From Escherichia coli (lineage in GTDB: Bacteria > Pseudomonadota > Gammaproteobacteria > Enterobacterales > Enterobacteriaceae): a stretch of DNA of 64,000 bases. This document shows, piece by piece, positions 9,898 through 18,541 of this stretch. The position numbers and the translations under genes were made by a program. Each line of letters begins with the position of its first letter. Within the stretch, counting starts at the first letter, position 1. Under the pieces are notes generated by a model. The model searched no databases. It saw only the letters and a list, made by a program, of their open reading frames with translations, and was not told the DNA's origin. Where the stretch lies: positions 2,604,001-2,668,000 of the forward strand of contig NZ_AP027764.1 of assembly GCF_036503815.1 (NCBI RefSeq), written 5' to 3'.

Positions 9898-10574
9898 TTC
9901 AGTATCTGAACGTCTTTTTTTACGATATCTACCCATACATTTGTGCGACGGTGTTTTTCCTTGGCAGCTGGCTGCGCTATGACTACGGGCAGTACACCTG
10001 GCGCGCCTCCTCGAGCCAGATGCTCGATAAACGCGGGATGGTGATATGGTCGAATCTGTTCCATATCGGCATTCTGGGGATCTTCTTCGGTCATCTGTTC
10101 GGCATGTTAACACCGCACTGGATGTACGCGTGGTTTTTACCAGTGGCAGCGAAACAACTGATGGCGATGGTGCTCGGCGGTATTTGCGGCGTGTTGACGT
10201 TGATTGGCGGTGCAGGACTGCTGTGGCGCAGGCTGACAAATCAGCGTGTGCGTGCTACTTCCACCACGCCGGATATTATCATCATGAGCATTTTGCTGAT
10301 CCAGTGTCTGCTGGGGCTAAGTACCATACCGTTTTCAGCACAGTATCCTGATGGTAGCGAAATGATGAAGCTGGTGGGTTGGGCGCAAAGCATTGTCACT
10401 TTCCGTGGTGGATCGTCAGAAATGCTTAACGGCGTAGCGTTCGTTTTCCGCCTGCATCTGGTATTGGGAATGACCATCTTCCTGCTCTTTCCGTTCACCA
10501 GATTGGTGCATGTGTGGAGCGCGCCTTTTGAGTACTTTACTCGTCGGTACCAGATTGTGCGCTCGCGGCGATAA
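9894..10574 (+). CDS. narV: Nitrate reductase 2, gamma (cytochrome b) subunit NarV
   Basis: A 226-residue inner-membrane subunit with about five hydrophobic segments. It binds two b-type hemes through conserved histidines (for example in [17 protein letters not shown] and [12 protein letters not shown]), oxidises quinol and anchors NarZY to the membrane. It is the last gene of the operon; a hairpin lies immediately downstream. Confidence 0.95.
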
Positions 10575-10584
10575 TTCTGCTTTT

Positions 10585-10634
10585 AAAAACCGCCTGTGTT
10601 TCTCGCTATACGTTGACAGAAAACCAGGCGGTTT
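10585..10634. terminator. Hairpin between narV and the convergent DUF4303-like gene
   Basis: AAACCGCCTG at 10587-10596 pairs with CAGGCGGTTT at 10625-10634 across a 28-base loop. On the minus strand the stem is followed by TTTTTAAAAG, so it is a good intrinsic terminator for the gene ending at 10640; on the plus strand the T-run after the stem is weak. Confidence 0.65.
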
Positions 10635-10639
10635 CAACC

Positions 10640-11830
10640 TTAATGATTATCTTCAAACTCTTCCAAAACATATTGAGCATGGAATTGAATACAGGGCCAG
10701 GATGAAGCTAAGCCAGCGCGAGCAGTGGGTACTTCATTGGCGGTGATGGTGCAAAAGCCTCTTCCAGGTGCCATTTCTTTTGCTATGGCTTCAACCAACT
10801 CTGGATGATGACTAAGGACAAACTCTAACGGGGTATAATCTAAGGGTAAATGACGTCCATGGTTTCGAAATGCCAGATATGGAGCTGTTACTCCACGAAC
10901 AAAAATTTCTACAGGGAGTTGGGAAATGTGTTCTGCCAATAAATTCATATGCCCAAGCCGCGCTATGGCCGCAGCAGCCCAACAGCGGTTACTCCCATCG
11001 GCAGTTTGATCGTCCAGCAGGCTTGTCAGAACAGCAATCACATTCTCATTAGATTCATTAATTTCTGCAATCAATTTACAGGCATTCCATGCTTTGTCTG
11101 CATTTTTAACTTCTTGCAGCAAAGCAGGTAACGCCAGTTGACCTAGTTGTTTGAGTAATACTTCGTAATCGTCTAAAAGTAGACCCGGGGGTTTTCTGCC
11201 AAATATTTGCGCGATTAATTCTGCTATCCGTGCTTGTAAAGGCAAACTTTTCAGATATTGCCTCTCCTGTTTAGCCTGAGAATATTCAGGGAAATATTGT
11301 AATATTTGTTTTTTTGTCAGACTTAACGGGATCAACTCTCCAACCTCATCAGAGGCTATGGCGATAAAGTTTTTCTCCACTACCCCTTCACGTAAGAGTT
11401 GTAATCGTGCTTTTTTGGCCGCTTTCGGAAAAACACGCAAAAATTGCTCATACACCTCATTCCAGGCATCAAATGTTCCATTAATTGCAGCGAATTCATG
11501 GCATTCATTAGCCCATTGCTCGCATACTCTGTTAGGTTCATCATTGTGCTTCTGGTCTGCAGGCGACCAGCGTAAGTCCTGTGTGAGTTTTTCGACGGTT
11601 TGTGTAAATCCATTTTGCTGATAAACAGTAACAATAGAGGCCAAGCTTTCCTCGGTGCCAACTGCCAGACAAGGCCAGTCAATGACGTCCCCATCCCCAT
11701 AGAAACAATGAAACATAGCGCCGTAGATATGTTCGCTTGGGTGTTCCTGATGTACATGTTTCACGGAAGCCACCATATAATTAATGGCCGCCGTTTCTAT
11801 CCCTTGCCAGTCAAATTGTACTTGCTTCAT
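10640..11830 (-). CDS. DUF4303-like protein with HEAT-like C-terminal region
   Basis: A 396-residue cytoplasmic protein not present at this site in K-12. Residues ~1-175 look like DUF4303 (SEHIYGAMFHCFYGDGDVIDW... followed by an AVGTEES-type segment); this is a judgement by eye. Residues ~190-310 are helical and could be HEAT-like repeats (LGQLALPALLQEV, RCWAAAAIARLGH). The ATG at 11830 has AGGGA eight bases upstream; a TTG seven codons earlier lies over that site and is less likely. The gene stands alone between convergent narV and divergent yddE. The function is unknown. DUF4303-type proteins often sit in accessory loci, sometimes near toxins, but no partner is visible here. Confidence 0.6.
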   Translation of the reverse strand: MKQVQFDWQGIETAAINYMVASVKHVHQEHPSEHIYGAMFHCFYGDGDVIDWPCLAVGTEESLASIVTVYQQNGFTQTVEKLTQDLRWSPADQKHNDEPNRVCEQWANECHEFAAINGTFDAWNEVYEQFLRVFPKAAKKARLQLLREGVVEKNFIAIASDEVGELIPLSLTKKQILQYFPEYSQAKQERQYLKSLPLQARIAELIAQIFGRKPPGLLLDDYEVLLKQLGQLALPALLQEVKNADKAWNACKLIAEINESNENVIAVLTSLLDDQTADGSNRCWAAAAIARLGHMNLLAEHISQLPVEIFVRGVTAPYLAFRNHGRHLPLDYTPLEFVLSHHPELVEAIAKEMAPGRGFCTITANEVPTARAGLASSWPCIQFHAQYVLEEFEDNH

Positions 11831-11966
11831 AAAGCTATCCCTGTGAGGCAATATATAAAGTTAACCATTTTATCCTGATAGTTATTTCAACATGGCTTGC
11901 CAGGGATTAATTCAGAAAAGTGCCCTAAACAGGCTATGATAGTTCTCCAGCCACAGGAGAACGTTA

Positions 11967-12860
11967 ATGAAACCGCAGGTTTATCACGTCGATGCTTTTA
12001 CCGCTCAACCGTTTCGCGGCAATTCTGCCGGTGTTGTTTTCCCCGCCGATAATCTCAGTGAAGCGCAAATGCAGCTTATCGCCCGCGAATTAGGTCATTC
12101 GGAAACTGCTTTTCTGCTGCACAGCGACGACAGCGATGTGCGCATCCGCTACTTTACGCCAACGGTTGAAGTGCCGATTTGTGGTCACGCGACAGTAGCT
12201 GCGCACTATGTACGTGCAAAGGTGTTAGGTTTAGGAAATTGCATGGTCTGGCAAACGTCACTGGCAGGAAAACACCGCGTGACTATCGAAAAGCATAACG
12301 ATGATTATCGTATTTCGCTGGAACAAGGTACGCCGGGCTTTGAGCCACCGCTGGAAGGTGAAACACGGGCGGCAATTCTCAACGCATTGCATCTTACCGA
12401 AGACAATATTCTGCCGGGTTTGCCGATCCAGGTGGCAACCACAGGACACTCAAAAGTAATGATCCCACTGAAACCAGAAGTGGATATCGACGCCCTTTCG
12501 CCTGATCTTGCTGCGCTGACCGCTATCAGCAAACAGATTGGCTGCAATGGTTTTTTCCCGTTCCAGATCCGCCCTGGCAAAAATGAAACCGATGGTCGTA
12601 TGTTCTCACCAGCGATAGGTATTGTGGAAGATCCGGTGACCGGGAATGCCAATGGCCCGATGGGCGCATGGTTGGTACATCACAACTTACTACCCCACGA
12701 TGGCAGCGTGTTGCGTGTTAAAGGCCATCAGGGGCGCGCACTGGGGCGTGACGGCGTGATTGATGTGACGGTGACAATTCGAGATAACCAACCGGAGAAA
12801 GTTACCATTTCCGGCACGGCGGTGATTCTTTTCCATGCTGAATGGGCCATTGATTTTTGA
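11967..12860 (+). CDS. yddE: PhzF family isomerase-like protein YddE
   Basis: A 297-residue protein of the PhzF / diaminopimelate-epimerase-like fold, with two similar halves. Visible family features are an N-terminal ELGHSETAF segment containing the conserved glutamate, PICGHATVAAHYV, and a C-terminal GIVEDPVTGNA loop. PhzF proteins isomerise or epimerise small acids, but the substrate of E. coli YddE is not established. A ribosome-binding site (ACAGGAGAA) precedes the start. Length and sequence match the K-12 protein. Confidence 0.93.
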   Translation: MKPQVYHVDAFTAQPFRGNSAGVVFPADNLSEAQMQLIARELGHSETAFLLHSDDSDVRIRYFTPTVEVPICGHATVAAHYVRAKVLGLGNCMVWQTSLAGKHRVTIEKHNDDYRISLEQGTPGFEPPLEGETRAAILNALHLTEDNILPGLPIQVATTGHSKVMIPLKPEVDIDALSPDLAALTAISKQIGCNGFFPFQIRPGKNETDGRMFSPAIGIVEDPVTGNANGPMGAWLVHHNLLPHDGSVLRVKGHQGRALGRDGVIDVTVTIRDNQPEKVTISGTAVILFHAEWAIDF

Positions 12861-12861
12861 T

Positions 12862-12951
12862 ACCGTTGCCTGATGCGCTTCGCTTATCAGGCCTACAACC
12901 GGGCTAATGTGGGCCGGTTGTAGGCGTTTACGCCGCATCCGGCCCCTGGCA
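12862..12951. repeat. BIME (paired REP elements) between yddE and nhoA
   Basis: TGCCTGATGCG...CTTATCAGGCCTACAA and the inverted GGCCGGTTGTAGGCG...CGCCGCATCCGGC form the typical back-to-back REP arrangement between two convergent genes. Confidence 0.85.
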
Positions 12952-12955
12952 CAAA

Positions 12956-13801
12956 CTATTTCCCCGCCTCCGGATGCGTATCAAACGCCGCCATCACCAA
13001 CGCCAGTTCATCCACAGTAAAGCCATGCTTTGCGTCATCTACGCCCAGACCAAACTGCTCCTGCATCACGGCATATAACGACGCCACATCCGCTAGATTT
13101 CGCTGCTCCACCGCGTGCCCATTTTCATAATGGGTAAAATGAAAATTGGTCAGTGTCAGTTTGCCACCGTCCGGCAAATGGCGGCACAACAGCAAATGAT
13201 GGCGAAAATGCGATTGCGGCCAGTGCGCAGACCAGAAATTCCCCATCACATAATCACTTTGTTGTTGTTCACAGAGATCAAAACGGTACATCGACTGCCA
13301 GTGCTGATGATGATTAAACTGCAACACCCAATCATCACCCTCCTGTAACAACCGATACTCTCCGTGTGGCGTGATCTGCACGAGATCGGGAACTAAACGA
13401 ATCGGCGCGGTTAGCGTCTGTCCACCGAAACCGACATCAGCAATCCATTTTTCCCCTTCCAGTTCCACCAACAACAAACGATGGGTGCGCGGCGGTAATG
13501 CTGGCGGATTAGATAACACTACGCGCCCTAACAGACTGCGTACCTGAAAACCCAGCTCGCGTAACACCCGCTCAAACACGCCATTCTGCTCAAAGCAGTA
13601 ACCACCACGCCGGGCGAGCACCAATTTCTCTTCCAGCGATTGATCATCAAGCTGCATTTCTCTCGGCAGCAAAACATCGAGATTTTCAAATGGAATGGTG
13701 CAATTGTGTTTCAGGTGTAATGCGCGCAGCGTTTCGATATTGACCGCAGCCGCTCCCGACCAGTTAATGCGGGTAAAATAGTGATTCAGAATGGGCGTCA
13801 T
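12956..13801 (-). CDS. nhoA: Arylamine / N-hydroxyarylamine O-acetyltransferase NhoA
   Basis: A 281-residue cytoplasmic arylamine N-acetyltransferase that transfers acetyl from acetyl-CoA to arylamines and N-hydroxyarylamines. The catalytic cysteine is Cys69 in ARRGGYCFEQNG. The histidine (in RTHRLLLVE) and aspartate (in WIADVGFGGQ) of the triad follow at the expected spacing. The length equals the K-12 enzyme. It is convergent with yddE across a BIME and divergent from yddH. Confidence 0.96.
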   Translation of the reverse strand: MTPILNHYFTRINWSGAAAVNIETLRALHLKHNCTIPFENLDVLLPREMQLDDQSLEEKLVLARRGGYCFEQNGVFERVLRELGFQVRSLLGRVVLSNPPALPPRTHRLLLVELEGEKWIADVGFGGQTLTAPIRLVPDLVQITPHGEYRLLQEGDDWVLQFNHHQHWQSMYRFDLCEQQQSDYVMGNFWSAHWPQSHFRHHLLLCRHLPDGGKLTLTNFHFTHYENGHAVEQRNLADVASLYAVMQEQFGLGVDDAKHGFTVDELALVMAAFDTHPEAGK

Positions 13802-13975
13802 CAGGCGTTTCCGTTTGTGGTTTTCTCAATTTATAACCTGGAATAGACGCCGCACCGGCTATTTTGTGCGATCGCGGACATGCATCACGTTCGCAAATCG
13901 CCAATCCCGTTAATTTCGTTACTTATTGCGTTACGAGCTACGCTTTTAAAACACCCTTCTTAGCGAGGCGATACC

Positions 13976-14545
13976 GTGAGCCGATTCATCCCTGTCGAAT
14001 TACACCATGCCAGCCGTCTGTTAAATCATGGCCCCACAGTTTTGATAACCAGTTTCGATGATAAATCTCAGCGACGTAATGTGATGGCTGCGGCCTGGTC
14101 GATGCCGGTAGAGTTTGAACCGCCACGTGTGGCGATTGTGGTAGATAAATCGACATGGACCAGGGAGTTGATTGAGCGTAACGGTAAATTTGGCATCGTT
14201 ATCCCGGGCGTTGCGGCGACTAACTGGACGTGGGCGGTGGGAAGTGTGTCGGGTCGTGAAGAAGATAAATTTAATTGCTATGGCATTCCGGTTGTGAAAG
14301 GTCCGGTGCTTGGATTGCCGCTGGTTGAAGAGAAATGTCTGGCGTGGATGGAGTGTCGATTGCTACCAGCGACTTCTGCGCAAGAAAAATACGATACGCT
14401 ATTTGGCGAAGTGGTATCGGCAGCGGCAGACGCACGAGTATTTGTCGAAGGCCGCTGGCAGTTTGATGATGACAAACTCAATACACTACATCATTTAGGT
14501 GCTGGCACGTTTGTTACCAGCGGGAAGCGAGTTACGGCGGGCTAA
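13976..14545 (+). CDS. yddH: Flavin reductase-like (FMN-binding split-barrel) protein YddH
   Basis: A 189-residue protein of the flavin-reductase-like domain family (FMN-binding split barrel), with the usual N-terminal strand region VMAAAWSMPVEFEPPRVAI. It probably binds FMN; the physiological substrate is unknown. The start is GTG at 13976 with GAGG upstream, which gives the K-12 length. It is the last K-12-type backbone gene before the accessory island. Confidence 0.9.
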   Translation: MSRFIPVELHHASRLLNHGPTVLITSFDDKSQRRNVMAAAWSMPVEFEPPRVAIVVDKSTWTRELIERNGKFGIVIPGVAATNWTWAVGSVSGREEDKFNCYGIPVVKGPVLGLPLVEEKCLAWMECRLLPATSAQEKYDTLFGEVVSAAADARVFVEGRWQFDDDKLNTLHHLGAGTFVTSGKRVTAG

Positions 14546-14610
14546 AGAATCATATGCAGCAACCAAGTTGCTTAAGCAATTTTCCATATGAGTTAAAAAC
14601 ATATTTTATC

Positions 14611-14784
14611 TCACGATTGCATATTTTTAGTGAAGATTAATTTATCCTCACCAACATCATAGTAATTGCGTATTATCGCCTCATTGATAAAGCCCTGTTT
14701 TGTATAAAATGCGCGGGCGGCACTAAAATCGATATGGCTAGAGATCTCTACTAAAAGTAGTCTTGCGTGATTGGGACAGATCAA
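14611..14784 (-). pseudogene. C-terminal remnant of a GNAT N-acetyltransferase
   Basis: The minus strand encodes about 57 residues including LLLVEISSHIDFSAARAFYTKQGF, a textbook GNAT motif (beta strand, then AxxFYxxxGF), ending in a TGA at 14611-14613. Upstream of about 14784 the homology stops, with no start codon or N-terminal half. It fills part of the 391-base gap after yddH. K-12 carries pptA (ydcE) near this place; no trace of it is seen. Confidence 0.75.
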
Positions 14785-14936
14785 GAAAAAGCAGTTTTGC
14801 AGTTTTTTATTTCAGGGCACAGTTGCGAAAATTGAATACCGTATGGACTAATGTGAGAAAATTCCGAGGTATGACTGTTTTGATATAGTGGACAATCAAG
14901 CGTCTCGAATTAACAATGAATTTCAGGTGCCAAGCC

Positions 14937-15572
14937 TTACAATTTGTAGCATGACGGATATAGGACAACATTAGGAAATCGGACAGAAAATTCATTATAA
15001 TAAAATGACAACTTATCTCTTTCTCTCACGTTCTGTGAAATTTCACAAAAGTATAAACTGAGCCAATATGCCTTTATATATAAAAAATACTCATGTTTAT
15101 TATTATCGGAAAAAGCCAAGATTTGATTAAGGCCATCAAAAATATCTTTCTCATGATCTATATGTACTCTTGATGATTTTACAATATCTTTTAATTCGCG
15201 GTAAATCTTATTAAATAGCGCAACCGATTCACTGTTATTGAATCCATAGTTGATAAAAAGACATGATTTAACATCCGATATTAGTAAGTCGTCATAATCT
15301 ATCTCAATTCCACACAATTTCACGATATACTCAGCTATAGTATTACTTTGCAAGGACTCAACAACTGACAGTAAAACAGATGGATGCAATAATATTTCAA
15401 GAAGACTTCTGTCGATATTTTTATACACATTTATTGCAAATTCATCACTCGTCCCATCGATGATGTCAGATATTAAAAAAAATACATACTCGGGGAGTTC
15501 ATACCACATATTAATTTTAATAATATCACGACACATATCTTCTAACTGTTGTAATCTATTACCTTTATTCAT
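14937..15572 (-). CDS. Uncharacterised AT-rich accessory protein
   Basis: A 211-residue acidic, helix-rich cytoplasmic protein that I do not recognise. It has no signal peptide, membrane segment or catalytic motif. AAGG lies five bases before the ATG, so the gene looks real. Its base composition is much more AT-rich than the backbone, and it lies directly downstream (same strand) of an H-repeat that abuts an Rhs remnant. Genes in this position relative to Rhs or VgrG cargo are often immunity proteins, but that is inference from context only. Confidence 0.5.
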   Translation of the reverse strand: MNKGNRLQQLEDMCRDIIKINMWYELPEYVFFLISDIIDGTSDEFAINVYKNIDRSLLEILLHPSVLLSVVESLQSNTIAEYIVKLCGIEIDYDDLLISDVKSCLFINYGFNNSESVALFNKIYRELKDIVKSSRVHIDHEKDIFDGLNQILAFSDNNKHEYFLYIKAYWLSLYFCEISQNVRERDKLSFYYNEFSVRFPNVVLYPSCYKL

Positions 15573-15776
15573 AACAACCTTAATATTATATGGAATCTTT
15601 GGCGGAATCTTCTTACTCCGCGGAATTTTACTAAAGCTTTGTTAGATAAAATATGCGTATCACTGACAGCATGTTATTAATTCACTCTGGTGTTATTTGA
15701 CAAAAATACCCCCTCCTGTTTTCACCTCTTTGTATTTATGATAATTAAGGGGAGTGCTAATTTAATATAAATACCC

Positions 15777-17069
15777 AGGGCAAGATTACGAAAGCCCGCT
15801 CCCCGCAAGGACTGACGCCAGGTAGTTTCTGTCCATGGCTGCTTTTCGCATCTTACGCCTTAACCCTGCCCTGGATACCTTATCATTCGTCAAAATATTA
15901 ATAGCGATATGCCGTATCCCTGAAAATAATTCTGCTGCATTTCCTCTTCTTATTTTGCAGTCGTCTTCATTCATTACCACGTCCAGACGACGCCAGTGCA
16001 GCTTATTCTCCACGTGCCAGTGGTTTCGGATTGCTGTGGCGAACTTCTCTGCGGTTAAATCAGCAGAACTGATATAATATCTGACCGTCATTTCTGGCTC
16101 TTTCTTTTGTTCTGCTATTATTGACCGAAAGGAGACTGCCACGCATAATTTCTTCAGACCTTTCCATTCAAACGTGAACTCAATAAGTTCATCAGGGACA
16201 TCGCAAACAATGTGAAGACGGATTTCTTCTCTGCCGTGACTCTTTTCACTAATTGCGTAACTGTCATGCTCTGGATTATTTAATTCTTTCAGCGGAAATT
16301 TTTCCCCGAAGGCTTTATTTAGCCGCCCCTGGTTTCCTTTTACCGCGAATAAATAATCACCTCCCTGTTTTTGTATCTTCTCTGCAATATCTTTCTGGCA
16401 ACCCATCGCATCAGTTGTGATGATTTTTCCTTTAATATCCAGCATGTTAAGAAGTTCAGGGATAGCTGTAATTTCATTGGATTTCTCATCCGTCCTGATC
16501 TGTCCGATGACCAGACTGTGCATTGTTGAGAACGCACTAATGACATGAATCGCTCCCCTGCGGCGACTCTTGTCATAAGAATGCCGGAGTGTTTTTCCAT
16601 CAATTGCGATGACGTCTTTATCATCTGAAGAATGGCAGTCACGCATCCAGTTAATAAAGCACTCGTGAAATTTTGCAGGACTGATACAGGATACAACTCT
16701 GGCGATGGTATCGTGAACAGGAATACCATTTTCAAAATCACCGTATTGTTTTAAAAAATCGAGATGTGTTTCCCCAAAATCCTCTATATCTTCCCAACCT
16801 TCTGCACCCGAAATAACGGCGCAAATAGTCAACAGTAGAATATCCGATAATTTATGTTCCACTTTCCAGGCTTGTCTGTAATCGGGGATAACAGAAATAT
16901 GTTCCATCAATTTTTTAAGTACCATTTTGTTCTCCTTAATTATGTAAGGAGTATTTGATCATGTATAAGCAATAAAAAACAGCTTCAGGTAATGAGGAAT
17001 ATCTCAATTTTTAAACATAAAATGCGAATTATTTAGTACAAAAAGTGAACTTCTGATGATCTTTCCCTG
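15777..17069 (-). mobile_element. H-repeat element (ISAs1 family, ISEc1-like), complete copy 1
   Basis: The element is about 1,293 bp. Its outer terminal repeat CAGGGCAAGATTAC begins at 15777 and the inverted counterpart GATCTTTCCCTG ends at 17069, with one intact transposase between them. It corresponds to the H-repeat linked to rhsE in K-12. No matching direct repeat is seen at the two flanks, and the right flank is Rhs-like sequence. Confidence 0.85.
15786..16925 (-). CDS. ydcC: H-repeat-associated transposase, ISAs1 family (YdcC-like)
   Basis: A 379-residue DDE transposase of the ISAs1 / H-repeat-associated family. Residues ~1-90 are the DDE_Tnp_1-associated N-terminal domain (KVEHKLSDILLLTICAVISG). 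The catalytic core follows with the first Asp in VIAIDGKTLRHSYDK (Asp109), then TTDAMGCQKDIAEKI, and the basic C-terminal region HWHVENKLHWRRLDVVMNED. A strong AAGGAG site precedes the ATG. It is nearly identical to the second copy at 18542-19681 and has no inactivating change. The gene symbol follows the K-12 copy at the same locus. Confidence 0.9.
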   Translation of the reverse strand: MVLKKLMEHISVIPDYRQAWKVEHKLSDILLLTICAVISGAEGWEDIEDFGETHLDFLKQYGDFENGIPVHDTIARVVSCISPAKFHECFINWMRDCHSSDDKDVIAIDGKTLRHSYDKSRRRGAIHVISAFSTMHSLVIGQIRTDEKSNEITAIPELLNMLDIKGKIITTDAMGCQKDIAEKIQKQGGDYLFAVKGNQGRLNKAFGEKFPLKELNNPEHDSYAISEKSHGREEIRLHIVCDVPDELIEFTFEWKGLKKLCVAVSFRSIIAEQKKEPEMTVRYYISSADLTAEKFATAIRNHWHVENKLHWRRLDVVMNEDDCKIRRGNAAELFSGIRHIAINILTNDKVSRAGLRRKMRKAAMDRNYLASVLAGSGLS

Positions 17070-17345
17070 CCGGCCTGCCGCGTCATAGCTGTAGTCTGTG
17101 TTTCCGGTCTGTTTCAGCCGGTGGCCGCGCTGATACATGTCAGTATCTGCGCTTATCCGGTGCCTGCCCGCTGATTGTGCCTTCAGATGCAACCGCATCG
17201 CACACGGATATTTCGACATCAACCTCGAATTGGTATGGGACACCGTACAAACAGCGCTGCCTGAGTTGCTCAGACAACTATCGGTTTTGCGCCGGGAAGA
17301 ACAATCCTGAATGCTGCGCGCCGACTCCATATAGCCAAAAGGGCG
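17070..17345 (-). pseudogene. Rhs core remnant next to the H-repeat
   Basis: The minus strand encodes MYQRGHRLKQTGNTDYSYDAAGR, a characteristic Rhs/YD-repeat core segment, cut at 17069 by the H-repeat end. The sequence further upstream (to ~17345) reads as open frame but is not clearly Rhs core and may be a rearranged tip. It marks the former rhs gene of this locus (rhsE in K-12). Confidence 0.55.
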
Positions 17346-17369
17346 TTATACGTCCTTTATCATCAATAA

Positions 17370-17630
17370 CTAAAACCGTTTATTCGCCAAAAGCTGGCTA
17401 TACCACTTGATTTCAGCCTCCATTTGCAACCACGCCTCGCACGCACCAGCCTCTCGTTCAGGCAAATAAATTCGACGCTGTGCATTACCATTTTCATTCA
17501 ATAAAACCGGATAGCGGCTGGTTTCATTTGACAGCAACGGGCGGACATAATCGATCATGACATAATCCTCAGGTAAACCATGCTTTTCAGCAATCTGGGC
17601 TAATTTGATAAGTTCAGGGGTAAAAAACAT
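17370..17630 (-). CDS. Small uncharacterised protein, 86 residues
   Basis: It is probably a real gene: GGAG lies eight bases before the ATG (GGAGCATGCAATG). The 86-residue product has mixed charge and no signal peptide, transmembrane segment or recognisable motif. It lies between a signal-peptide protein (upstream, same strand) and an Rhs remnant. Small ORFs downstream of Rhs or VgrG genes are often immunity genes, but I have no sequence evidence of that here. Confidence 0.5.
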   Translation of the reverse strand: MFFTPELIKLAQIAEKHGLPEDYVMIDYVRPLLSNETSRYPVLLNENGNAQRRIYLPEREAGACEAWLQMEAEIKWYSQLLANKRF

Positions 17631-17751
17631 TGCATGCTCCTTTGTTCAATTTTTGGCAATGCTATGAGAAATACCGCGCACAAGTATTTGCCGAAAAAAA
17701 CCGGGGTAGATACCCCGGCAGGTTAAATCAGCACTGAAACAGAAATGACAA

Positions 17752-18420
17752 TCAATGGTTATCATCGAAAATACTTTTCGACATATTTTCAACGTCACAG
17801 TGATAACGCTCGTTAATCCGGTCGTAGCCTGTACAGCGCACCCTAATATCATTCGATGCGAGGACAACTGTATTAAATTCGTCTTCAATCCATGGCGGCA
17901 GAGTAAACCCGCCCAATGATATAAAACGGTCTTTGCTCATGCCAGATTGCCAGATGTCCCGTGCCGGAATGTCTATCACGCGAGTGAAGTAATGTCCTGG
18001 TTGTAACCAGTCATACATATCATCATCAGGCCGAACGCCCTCCGAATTACCCTGTTCATTCGGCGGTTTTTGAGGGTAGCCGTCAAAATAGTTAAAATTC
18101 TCATCTTTTCCGGCTGTTAAACTAAGCAACTGTTCTGACACAAAAGTACCTTCCAGTGGGTATGCCCATGGATAATGCGATGGATTATTGACAGTCAGTG
18201 TCACCCGAATGATGTTACCCACCATAACCGCAGACAACTTGGCAGATAACGGACTTTTCCGTAGCGTAATGTCATGTTCAATTCCTCCTTTGCCCAGCAC
18301 AGGCAAAAGGGGAATCACTGCTTTCATTGACGAAAAATCATTTGCCATGGCTGTCCCCTGTAAGCAAAAAATAACGATAAGAAACTTAATAATTCGAATT
18401 GTATGTAAACGAATCCGCAT
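17752..18420 (-). CDS. Exported protein of unknown function next to IS66 remnant
   Basis: A 222-residue protein. Residues 1-26 look like a Sec signal peptide (basic start, then IIKFLIVIFCLQGTAMA, cleavage expected after AMA). The mature part is acidic with no known domain and two cysteines near the end. Exported proteins of this kind commonly follow rhs genes (downstream ORFs). The upstream start lies only six bases from an IS66-family end and has a poor ribosome-binding site, whereas the internal ATG (MANDFSS) has AGGGGA five to ten bases before it. The native upstream region may have been lost, and translation could begin at the internal ATG and give a cytosolic product. Confidence 0.55.
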   Translation of the reverse strand: MRIRLHTIRIIKFLIVIFCLQGTAMANDFSSMKAVIPLLPVLGKGGIEHDITLRKSPLSAKLSAVMVGNIIRVTLTVNNPSHYPWAYPLEGTFVSEQLLSLTAGKDENFNYFDGYPQKPPNEQGNSEGVRPDDDMYDWLQPGHYFTRVIDIPARDIWQSGMSKDRFISLGGFTLPPWIEDEFNTVVLASNDIRVRCTGYDRINERYHCDVENMSKSIFDDNH

Positions 18421-18425
18421 TCAAT

Positions 18426-18531
18426 GTAAGCGCCCCGTGTAAGACGTAGGATAAGGTTTAGTTTACAGGCAGGATGACGTTCCGATGACGTTCCAGGGCA
18501 ACAGCTCTTTCACGCGATTGGCAGGCCAAGT
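18426..18531 (-). mobile_element. 3' end remnant of an IS66-family element
   Basis: The terminal sequence GTAAGCGCCCCGTGTAAGAC begins at 18426 and resembles IS66-family inverted repeats. Just inside it, the minus strand encodes WPANRVKELLPWN followed by a stop, typical of the IS66 transposase (TnpC) C-terminus. The rest of the element is missing: the H-repeat copy 2 starts at 18532. Confidence 0.6.
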
Positions 18532-18541
18532 CAGGGAAAGA

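Noticed and set aside
17177..17410. 77-codon plus-strand frame over the Rhs remnant and the small 86-residue gene
   Set aside because: It lies opposite a better supported minus-strand gene and the Rhs-like frame, with no ribosome-binding site.
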